Source: an uncultured Oscillospiraceae bacterium (GTDB lineage: Bacteria; Bacillota; Clostridia; Oscillospirales; Acutalibacteraceae). Taken from it: 12,476 bases of DNA. Below, one piece after another: positions 7,182 through 12,476 of this stretch (positions are counted from its first letter, which is position 1; every line of letters starts with the position of its first letter). The stretch covers positions 1 through 12,476 of the forward strand of contig CABUCT010000023.1 of assembly GCA_902490145.1 (NCBI GenBank), written 5' to 3'. The notes under the pieces are model-generated. The model worked only from the letters and a program-made list of their open reading frames with translations. It did no database searches and was not told the origin of the DNA. Both the position numbers and the translations under genes were made by a program.

Positions 7182-7469
7182 TTATTCTGACAAAGCTCTT
7201 TCAAGCCAAATTGAACCGAGATCCATTGCATTATAAAGTCCGTCTTTTTCACTGGACTTTACAATCCTGTCCTTTGGACGCATTTCTTCATCTGTATGAA
7301 CAAGCTGTATTGAAACCTTGTCTGCAACGTCAAGATCACCGACTTTTTTAGTGCTCTTAATTTTAAACATAACGACAAACTTGTCTGACATATTTCCGTA
7401 ATATAATGTGTCTTTGCAACGCACAAGAGGACGACCTTTATAGGTCAGGAATTCTTTGTTTTCAGGCAT
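7182..7469 (-). CDS. Conserved-looking small protein of unknown function
   Basis: A 95-residue soluble protein with no signal peptide, transmembrane helix or cysteine cluster (one Cys, near residue 18). The sequence has a beta-rich look: FLTYKGRPLVRC, TLYYGNM, KFVVMFKIKST, VSIQLVHTD. A C-terminal helix, NAMDLGSIWLERAL, ends it. I do not recognise a named family; I have the impression of similar small proteins in clostridial genomes but cannot verify it. The start is well supported: GGAGGTG lies 5 bases upstream, exactly the same site and spacing as ireB. It begins 14 bases after the ireB stop, so the two are surely co-transcribed and translated at similar rates. This suggests, without proving, a link to IreB or to the processes ireB neighbours serve. 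Confidence 0.8.
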   Translation of the reverse strand: MPENKEFLTYKGRPLVRCKDTLYYGNMSDKFVVMFKIKSTKKVGDLDVADKVSIQLVHTDEEMRPKDRIVKSSEKDGLYNAMDLGSIWLERALSE

Positions 7470-7483
7470 ATCGACACCTCCGT

Positions 7484-7735
7484 TTATTTTGAAAGATAAT
7501 ATTTAACCAAATCTTGAAGTAACTCATCGCGGTCGATTTTTCTGATAAGACTGCGTGCATTGTTATATGTGGTGATATAAGTTGGATCTTCGGACAGAAT
7601 ATAACCAACTATTTGGTTAATTGGATTATAGCCCTTTTCGCTTAGTGAGTCATATACCGAGCTTAATATCTGTTTCATTTGATTTTCACTGTCGCCTTGT
7701 ATAGAAAAGGTAATAGTTTGATTTTTGTCCTGCAT
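7484..7735 (-). CDS. ireB: IreB family regulatory phosphoprotein (UPF0297)
   Basis: An 83-residue protein with the near-invariant family core EKGYNPINQIVGYILSEDPTYIT (33-55) and NARSLIRKIDRDELLQDLVKYYL (59-81). In Enterococcus faecalis IreB is phosphorylated by the PASTA-domain Ser/Thr kinase IreK on N-terminal threonines and dampens cephalosporin resistance. Here Thr7 and Thr9 in KNQTITFS are the candidate phosphosites. It is small, soluble and probably a dimer, as known for the family. GGAGGTG lies 5 bases before the ATG. In many Firmicutes ireB is followed by ruvX (yqgF) and a DUF1292 gene; here a different 95-residue protein follows and pheST precedes it. Family assignment is firm; the function in this organism is by homology. 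Confidence 0.94.
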   Translation of the reverse strand: MQDKNQTITFSIQGDSENQMKQILSSVYDSLSEKGYNPINQIVGYILSEDPTYITTYNNARSLIRKIDRDELLQDLVKYYLSK

Positions 7736-7755
7736 ATAAACACCTCCATATAAAT

Positions 7756-7784
7756 AATATACTCCAAATCAGGTATAAATTCAA
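7756..7784 (-). promoter_or_regulatory. Promoter of ireB
   Basis: On the minus strand TTGAAT (7784-7779), a 17-base spacer and TATATT (7761-7756), within the 57-base gap after pheT. It would start transcription only a few bases before the GGAGGTG site (7747-7741). No terminator separates it from pheT, so read-through from pheST is also likely. Confidence 0.55.
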
Positions 7785-7792
7785 GTAAAATT

Positions 7793-10186
7793 TTACGATC
7801 TGAGAACAGCTCCTATTTTTTCAAGAGCTTTTATAACTTTATTTACAACATTATTGCACTCTTCATCGGTAAGAGTACGATCGGGAGCACGAAGAACAAG
7901 TGAATAAGCAACACTTTTTTTATTAGCTTCAATGCGATCGCCTTCGTAAACATCAAAAAGCCGTATGTCCTCAATTATTTTGCTTTTTACCGAACTGATA
8001 GCATTGTAAAGATCGGTAACAGGTATATTACGATCACAAACCAGTGAAATGTCACGGGTGACAGCGGGGAACTTAGGAAGAGGTTTGTAAACAATAACTT
8101 CCTTTTTAATTTTATAAAGGGGATCTAACATGATTTCTGCCGTATAGACACGGCATCCGATATTATATTTTTCAGCAACATCGGGATGAATTTCACCAAA
8201 AACAGCAATTTGTTCATCACCCATAATTGCTTTTGCCTGTCTGCCTGGATGCAAATAATTTTCCTCAGAGCGATAAAAGTCAACCTTTGCACCGAAAAGC
8301 TGCATTATATATTCAACAACACCTTTAAGGGTGAAAAAATCCTCTTCATTACCATACATACCGATGCAAAGAGACGGAATTTCATCAGGCTGCTTTTTTG
8401 GTGGTATTTCCTCTGATTTAAATAGGCGGCTGACTTCAAAAAATCTTGCATATTCATTCTTGCGGTTTACGTTTGTAGAAATAACAGTGAGCATGCTGGT
8501 TATCATTTGAGTACGTAAACATGAATATTCATCACCCAATGGATTGAGAATTTTTATACAGTTACGGCGGGGATCATCTTCATCAAGGTTAAGAGTCTCA
8601 ATGGCTTTGCTTCCGATAAAAGAATAGGTTGCAATTTCTCTCATTCCTAGTGTACAAAGCAATTTTTTTAGCTTGTTTTCTTTTTCACGTGAAGCAAGGA
8701 GTTTGCCCTGAACAACGTTACCACGCATAGTAGTGCCTATAATATGATCATAACCGTAAATTCTCATTACTTCCTCGGCAAGATCCGCACGCCCTTCTAC
8801 ATCATCACGGAATGAAGGCACAACACAGGTGAGAACATTATCATCTGAAATAGTAGTTTTGAGACATAAGCTGTTAAGAATATTAACCATTGTATCAAAA
8901 GGAACATTAACACCCAAAAGGTCGTTTATTCTTTGTGCATGAACAGCTATAACTCTGTCTTCGGGAAGACCTTGGTTTTTATCAATGCAGCCGTCAATTA
9001 TATCACCAGCATCAAGATCCGAAATGAGCTGAAGAGCACGCTCCATAGCATATTCAGTGTTTTTGATATCAATGCCTCTTTCAAACCTTGCACTGGATTC
9101 GGTACGCATGCCAAGAGCTCTTGCAGTTTTGCGAATATTATCGCGGCGGAACTTTGCACTTTCAAGGAAAAGCTCAGTAGTATCATCTTTAATTTCACTG
9201 TTAAGACCGCCCATAATACCCGCAAGACAAGACGGAGATTTTGCATCAGCAATTACCAGCATTTCATTGGTAAGAGTGTGGTTCTTGTTATCAAGTGTGA
9301 CGATTGTTTCTCCTTCATTTGCACGGCGAACAATAATCTTATTACCTTTAATATCACGACGATCAAAAGCGTGCATAGGCTGCCCGGTTTCCAGCATAAC
9401 AAAGTTTGTTATATCAACAATATTATTAATAGGACGCATACCCGCGGCTTTTAAGCAGCGTTTCATCCAATCTGGAGACTCCTTGATCCTTAGATTTCTG
9501 ACCACTCTTCCGTAATAACGGTTACAGAGGTCATAATCCTTAACATCAATGGAAATAAAGTCATTTATATCCCCACCAACAGTTTTATATTCGGGGACAG
9601 GTGGATGAAATGGAACACCGAGAACAACCGAAACTTCCCTTGCAACACCCAAAACACTTTGACAATCAGGGCGATTTGCAGTGATTTTAAAATCAATGAT
9701 GTAATCGAATAATTTCAGAATTTCTCTCATATCAATGCCCACGGGAGTTAATGGATCAAGAATAAGTATGCCATAAACTTCGGCACCTTTGTAATCTTCT
9801 TCTTTAAGACAAAGCTCTTCTCCTGAACAAAGCATTCCGTTTGAAGGTACACCACGGAGTTTTCCGCTTTTTATGTGAACTCCGTTTGGCAGATCAGAAT
9901 CATGCATGGCAACCGGAACAATAGCACCTACAAAGACATTATCGGCACCGGTTACAATTTGAATGGGATCCTCTTTACCAATATCAATCTGACAAATTTG
10001 GAGCTTATCTGCGTCTGGATGTTTTTCAAGCTTTACGATCTTTCCGGTAATAACGTTTCTCATTGTTGCAGATAAGTCGACAATGCTTTCAACTTCAAAG
10101 CCGGCCATAACCATTTTGTCACAGAGTTCTTCAACAGGTACATTTATATCAACATAGTATTTAAGCCAATTAAGTGAAATATTCAT
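7793..10186 (-). CDS. pheT: Phenylalanyl-tRNA synthetase beta subunit
   Basis: A full-length bacterial PheT of 797 residues, the larger subunit of the cytoplasmic alpha2-beta2 enzyme that charges tRNA-Phe. The domain order is normal. An N-terminal tRNA-binding (EMAP/OB-fold) domain covers about 40-150 (LEKHPDADKLQICQIDIG, LRGVPSNGMLCSGEEL). The B3/B4 editing region follows at about 200-390 (RPINNIVDITNFVMLETGQP, then SCLAGIMGG and TESSARFERGID), then B5 and the catalytic-like core. The C-terminal anticodon-binding FDX-ACB domain runs from about residue 700 (PLPKFPAVTRDISLV to the end). The ATG follows TAAGGAGGAT, which overlaps the pheS stop codon; the gap between the genes is 11 bases, so the subunits are coupled. 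The pair is controlled by the T-box leader upstream of pheS. Confidence 0.97.
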   Translation of the reverse strand: MNISLNWLKYYVDINVPVEELCDKMVMAGFEVESIVDLSATMRNVITGKIVKLEKHPDADKLQICQIDIGKEDPIQIVTGADNVFVGAIVPVAMHDSDLPNGVHIKSGKLRGVPSNGMLCSGEELCLKEEDYKGAEVYGILILDPLTPVGIDMREILKLFDYIIDFKITANRPDCQSVLGVAREVSVVLGVPFHPPVPEYKTVGGDINDFISIDVKDYDLCNRYYGRVVRNLRIKESPDWMKRCLKAAGMRPINNIVDITNFVMLETGQPMHAFDRRDIKGNKIIVRRANEGETIVTLDNKNHTLTNEMLVIADAKSPSCLAGIMGGLNSEIKDDTTELFLESAKFRRDNIRKTARALGMRTESSARFERGIDIKNTEYAMERALQLISDLDAGDIIDGCIDKNQGLPEDRVIAVHAQRINDLLGVNVPFDTMVNILNSLCLKTTISDDNVLTCVVPSFRDDVEGRADLAEEVMRIYGYDHIIGTTMRGNVVQGKLLASREKENKLKKLLCTLGMREIATYSFIGSKAIETLNLDEDDPRRNCIKILNPLGDEYSCLRTQMITSMLTVISTNVNRKNEYARFFEVSRLFKSEEIPPKKQPDEIPSLCIGMYGNEEDFFTLKGVVEYIMQLFGAKVDFYRSEENYLHPGRQAKAIMGDEQIAVFGEIHPDVAEKYNIGCRVYTAEIMLDPLYKIKKEVIVYKPLPKFPAVTRDISLVCDRNIPVTDLYNAISSVKSKIIEDIRLFDVYEGDRIEANKKSVAYSLVLRAPDRTLTDEECNNVVNKVIKALEKIGAVLRS

Positions 10187-10197
10187 TTTTATCCTCC

Positions 10198-11223
10198 TTA
10201 ATCATCAAACTGGGAAAGGAAACGAATATCGTTTTCAAACAGCAGACGAATATCGCTTATTTTATATCTTGTTGTGGTTAAACGGTCAAGACCGATACCG
10301 AAAGCAAATCCAGAGTATTCTTCAGGATCGATTCCGCAGCCCTTAAGCACGTTTGGATGAACCATGCCGGCACCGAGAATTTCAATCCAACCCGATCCTT
10401 TGCAAACACGGCATCCCTTGCCTCCACACTCCGAGCAGGAAACATCAACCTCAACACTGGGCTCGGTGAAAGGGAAAAATGAGGGACGGAACTTAACTTT
10501 GGTTTCAGGTCCGTAAATTTCATGTGCAAACTGTTCAAGACATCCCTTAAGATCACACATGGTAATTCCTTTATCAACAACAAGACCCTCGATTTGATGA
10601 AAAACCGGAGAATGGGTAGCGTCAACTTCATCGGCACGAAAAACACGACCGGGACAAATCATTCTAATTGGCGGTTTACGGTTTTCCATAGTCCTGATTT
10701 GAGTGGCAGATGTTTGACTTCTGAGAAGAAGCCCGTCACCCACATAAAATGTGTCCTGCATATCTCTTGCCGGATGATCGGCGGGAACGTTGAGAGCTTC
10801 AAAATTGTAGTACTCGGTTTCAATTTCAGGACCATCTACAACATCGAAACCCATGGATTTGAAAAGATTGATCATATCTTCTAAAACTATATTAAGTGGA
10901 TGCAGTCCGCCTTTTTGCACTTTGGTCCCGGGGAGGGTAACGTCAATACTTTCTTTTTCCAGCTTTTTTTGTTGTTCAGCATTTTTAATAGCTTCGGCTT
11001 TTGCGGCAATTTTTTGTTCAATTTCAGATCTGACACTGTTTGCAAGCTGTCCCATTGCAGGACGTTCTTCAGCAGACAGTTTACCCATTTGCTTGAGAAT
11101 AGCAGTGAGTTCTCCCTTTTTTCCTAAAAATGAGACTCTGAGTTCCTCGAGTTCCTGAGGAAGGGAGACATTTTTCAGTGCTTCAGCAGCTTTTTCGCTT
11201 ATAGATTTAAGCTGTTCTTTCAT
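10198..11223 (-). CDS. pheS: Phenylalanyl-tRNA synthetase alpha subunit
   Basis: The catalytic subunit of PheRS, a class II synthetase, 341 residues. The N-terminal helical coiled-coil that grips tRNA is at about 1-90 (LEELRVSFLGKKGELT is typical). The class II core follows: motif 1 region HPLNIVLEDMINLFKSMGF, motif 2 FRADEVDATHSPVFHQIEG, and motif 3 GIGLDRLT near the C-terminus. A CxxCxxxxCxxC cluster (CSECGGKGCRVC) just before GSGWIEILGAGMVHPNVL looks like a zinc-binding site, found in a subset of bacterial PheS. I chose the ATG at 11223 rather than the in-frame TTG at 11229 because AAAGGAAG sits 8 bases before the ATG but only about 2 before the TTG. It is first in the pheST unit and preceded by a T-box riboswitch. 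Confidence 0.97.
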   Translation of the reverse strand: MKEQLKSISEKAAEALKNVSLPQELEELRVSFLGKKGELTAILKQMGKLSAEERPAMGQLANSVRSEIEQKIAAKAEAIKNAEQQKKLEKESIDVTLPGTKVQKGGLHPLNIVLEDMINLFKSMGFDVVDGPEIETEYYNFEALNVPADHPARDMQDTFYVGDGLLLRSQTSATQIRTMENRKPPIRMICPGRVFRADEVDATHSPVFHQIEGLVVDKGITMCDLKGCLEQFAHEIYGPETKVKFRPSFFPFTEPSVEVDVSCSECGGKGCRVCKGSGWIEILGAGMVHPNVLKGCGIDPEEYSGFAFGIGLDRLTTTRYKISDIRLLFENDIRFLSQFDD

Positions 11224-11231
11224 TTGCAAAA

Positions 11232-11240
11232 CTTCCTTTC
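11232..11240 (-). promoter_or_regulatory. Ribosome binding site of pheS
   Basis: GAAAGGAAG on the minus strand, 8 bases before the ATG at 11223. It directly follows the U-tract of the T-box terminator, so it is reached only when the terminator is not formed. The spacing decides the ATG over the upstream TTG. Confidence 0.7.
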
Positions 11241-11282
11241 AAAAAAATAAAGACCTCCGCCCCAAAATTTGGGACGAAAGCC
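11241..11282 (-). terminator. Conditional terminator of the pheST T-box leader
   Basis: On the minus strand GGCTTTCGTCCC (11282-11271) pairs with GGGGCGGAGGTC (11263-11252), including some G-U pairs, around an AAATTTT loop. TTTATTTTTTT follows. The CGTCCC portion is also expected to pair with the T-box segment in the competing antiterminator, the usual T-box switch. Confidence 0.9.
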
Positions 11283-11554
11283 TGTAACTTTCGCGATACC
11301 ACCCGTATTTTTGCATAGAGCAAACACTCTTTTGACCGATAACGGGGTCAAACCGTCCGAATCTACTTAAAATAATTACCTTTTAAACAGATATTAAAAG
11401 TTCAATTCGGCCGCTCCGAAGAGAAATTCAGCATTTACAATGATATAGTGCAGTCACACCCGAATAAATTCGCCGCACATTCTCTTAATATCAACTCTGC
11501 AAAGCTTACTGATGGGGAAACCCCCACTTCATCAACGCATTTAATAATTAATTT
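11241..11554 (-). ncRNA. T-box leader (tRNA-Phe-sensing riboswitch) of pheST
   Basis: The leader between promoter and pheS holds the hallmark T-box GGGTGGTATCGCGA (11304-11291). Its UGGU bulge can pair with the ACCA end of uncharged tRNA (discriminator A, as in tRNA-Phe). Upstream, TGAATTTCTC (11430-11421) contains UUUC, which gives a Phe codon in either register (UUU or UUC) and is the specifier candidate. AAGAGAA and TTTCTCTT flank the arm, and GGUGUGA (11460-11454) resembles the distal stem I loop motif. Between them and the T-box lie a 12-bp stem (11361-11392) and a perfect 7-bp hairpin TTTGACC/GGTCAAA (11331-11352) in the place of stem III. A G-rich hairpin (GGGG-GTTT-CCCC) opens the leader. 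Uncharged tRNA-Phe should stabilise the antiterminator and allow pheST transcription. The leader fills the 384-base gap between nth and pheS; its 5' end is inferred from the promoter. Confidence 0.93.
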
Positions 11555-11560
11555 TAAAAT

Positions 11561-11589
11561 ATTATAACACCAAATGATTTCTTTTGCAA
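11561..11589 (-). promoter_or_regulatory. Sigma-A promoter of the pheST transcript
   Basis: On the minus strand TTGCAA (11589-11584), exactly 17 bases, then a perfect TATAAT (11566-11561). It begins 18 bases after the nth stop codon. Initiation would fall near 11554, just before the T-box leader. Confidence 0.85.
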
Positions 11590-11607
11590 CTATTTTTTAA
11601 CAGCTGA

Positions 11608-12237
11608 CTATTTTGATTTATATTTACAATAATCAGATAAAGGGCATTCTTGACATTTCGGTTTTCTTGCGGAACAAATTTCTCGGCCGAAATGAACCAT
11701 TCTGTGACAGAAATTGCTTGATTCTTTTGGATCAAGGATCTTCTTTAATTGCATTTCTACTTTGTATGGATCGTTTGAATCAACAAGCCCAAGTCGATTT
11801 GAAATCCTTATAAGATGTGTATCTGCTACTACAGCCGGCTGTCCGTAAACATCTCCCATAATGAGATTGGCGGTTTTTCTTCCGATTCCGGGAAGTGTAA
11901 CGAGTTCTTCCAAGGTTGCAGGAACTTCGCCGTTGAATTTTTCACACAGCATTTTACTCATTTCTACAAGACTTTTGGATTTGGTTTTATATAAACCGCA
12001 GGATTTTATGTATTCACCAACCTCTTCATAAGAGGCTTCCGCAAATGCCTTAGGATCAGGGAAACGCTCAAATAGAGCAGGAGTAACCATGTTTACTCTT
12101 GCATCGGTGCATTGAGCCGAAAGTCTTGTCGCAACTAAAAGCTGAAAAGCATTTACCGATTCCAAAGAACATTTAGCATCAGGATATCTTTGTTTAAGTA
12201 ATGAAACACAGGCTTCCGCCCGTTCTTTCTTCGTCAT
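11608..12237 (-). CDS. nth: Endonuclease III (DNA glycosylase/AP lyase)
   Basis: A 209-residue base-excision-repair enzyme that removes oxidised pyrimidines and nicks the abasic site. The helix-hairpin-helix LPGIGRKTANLI (115-126) contains the nucleophile Lys121, and Asp139 in VVADTHL is the conserved catalytic aspartate. The C-terminal C-x6-C-x2-C-x5-C cluster (Cys188, 195, 198, 204) holds the [4Fe-4S] centre. LSAQCTDARVN (39-49) is the conserved helix near the active site, with Cys in place of the more common Thr. The length is normal for Nth. The ATG at 12237 has GAGGG 7 bases upstream, overlapping the stop codon of the rnhA-like gene, so the two are co-transcribed from a promoter outside the window. 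MutY is excluded by the short length and the Lys in the catalytic motif. Confidence 0.96.
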   Translation of the reverse strand: MTKKERAEACVSLLKQRYPDAKCSLESVNAFQLLVATRLSAQCTDARVNMVTPALFERFPDPKAFAEASYEEVGEYIKSCGLYKTKSKSLVEMSKMLCEKFNGEVPATLEELVTLPGIGRKTANLIMGDVYGQPAVVADTHLIRISNRLGLVDSNDPYKVEMQLKKILDPKESSNFCHRMVHFGREICSARKPKCQECPLSDYCKYKSK

Positions 12238-12247
12238 ATGTTTTCCC

Positions 12248-12476
12248 TCATTTAAGTTTTTTTATAAATCCCGTGGCAAGTGCATCGCAACGTTCGTTTT
12301 CAGGATGTCCTGCATGTCCTTTTACCCATTTGATTTCCACACGATGTTTTTCCAGCAGATTTAAAAGTTCTTCCCATAAATCTGAATTTAAAGCAGGCTT
12401 ATTATCTGCTTTTTTCCATCCCCTTGCTTTCCATCCCTTTGCCCAGCCTTTAGATATTCCGTCAGATGCATATTTT
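12248..12476 (-). CDS. rnhA: Ribonuclease HI, C-terminal part (cut by the window edge)
   Basis: The last 75 codons of an RNase HI gene reach the right edge of the window, ending in a TGA at 12250-12248. RNase HI cuts the RNA strand of RNA-DNA hybrids. Visible are the handle region GWAKGWKARGWKKADNKP, which helps bind the hybrid, and VKGHAGHPENERCDALA. The latter carries the histidine (His124 of E. coli) and the last catalytic aspartate (Asp134 of E. coli). The earlier Asp-Glu-Asp residues lie outside the window. The protein ends in a basic tail, IKKLK, with no extra domain. Its stop overlaps the nth ribosome binding site, and nth begins 10 bases later. A reader without the rest cannot exclude an N-terminal hybrid-binding domain. 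Confidence 0.93.
   Translation of the reverse strand, partial: KYASDGISKGWAKGWKARGWKKADNKPALNSDLWEELLNLLEKHRVEIKWVKGHAGHPENERCDALATGFIKKLK

Noticed and set aside
7785..7796. Perfect 12-base palindrome GTAAAATTTTAC at the pheT stop codon
   Set aside because: Too short and weak for a terminator, with no U-tract; probably chance.
8933..9454. 173-codon open frame on the plus strand inside pheT
   Set aside because: It is antisense to the conserved B3/B4 and B5 regions of pheT, its translation has no recognisable domain, and no ribosome binding site or promoter was seen. It is a shadow of pheT.
10853..11158. Open frame of 101 codons opposite the 5' part of pheS
   Set aside because: Its Ser/Phe/Cys-rich composition is typical of the reverse complement of a charged helical coding region; pheS itself is certain.
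1..12476. Search by eye for CRISPR arrays, insertion sequences, attachment sites, tRNA or rRNA genes
   Set aside because: No spaced direct repeats, transposase or integrase motifs, terminal inverted repeats or tRNA-like cloverleaf sequence were seen.

Overview
The window is A+T-rich DNA with compact bacterial genes, strong AGGAGG-type ribosome binding sites, sigma-A-like promoters, a T-box leader, an IreB-family regulator and a SpoIID-type protein. Together these point to a Gram-positive, low-GC anaerobe of the class Clostridia, possibly an Oscillospiraceae/Ruminococcaceae-like gut lineage. The taxonomic call is inference. The SpoIID-like gene suggests a spore-former or a descendant of one. 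I see no phage, transposon, CRISPR or plasmid signals; this reads as ordinary chromosome.

Left part (1-5397). A SpoIID/LytB-domain secreted protein (minus strand) is divergent from a plus-strand cluster: Si-type citrate synthase, an unrecognised eight-helix membrane protein with a very acidic cytoplasmic-type tail, and a small SGNH/GDSL hydrolase that starts 4 bases after it. Next comes a stand-alone gap gene (glycolytic GAPDH) with its own promoter and a strong GC-rich terminator.

Middle (5398-7180). A compact, probably cytoplasmic GH78-like (alpha-L-rhamnosidase family) protein is followed by a perfect 16-bp inverted repeat. This repeat can terminate transcription from both sides of the convergent junction.

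Right part (7182-12476, all minus strand). Read in the direction of transcription it is: rnhA (3' end only, cut by the window edge), nth, a T-box leader with its own consensus promoter, pheS, pheT, ireB and a small conserved-looking hypothetical gene. The T-box leader carries a UUUC (Phe) specifier candidate, a GGGUGGUAUCGCG T-box and an intrinsic terminator. It should switch pheST on when tRNA-Phe is uncharged. ireB has its own promoter just after pheT and shares its ribosome-binding-site arrangement with the hypothetical gene behind it.

No clearly novel system is present. The most worthwhile points are the uncharacterised membrane protein/SGNH hydrolase pair behind citrate synthase, the altered catalytic motif in the GH78-like protein, and the ireB neighbour that stands where ruvX is usually found.
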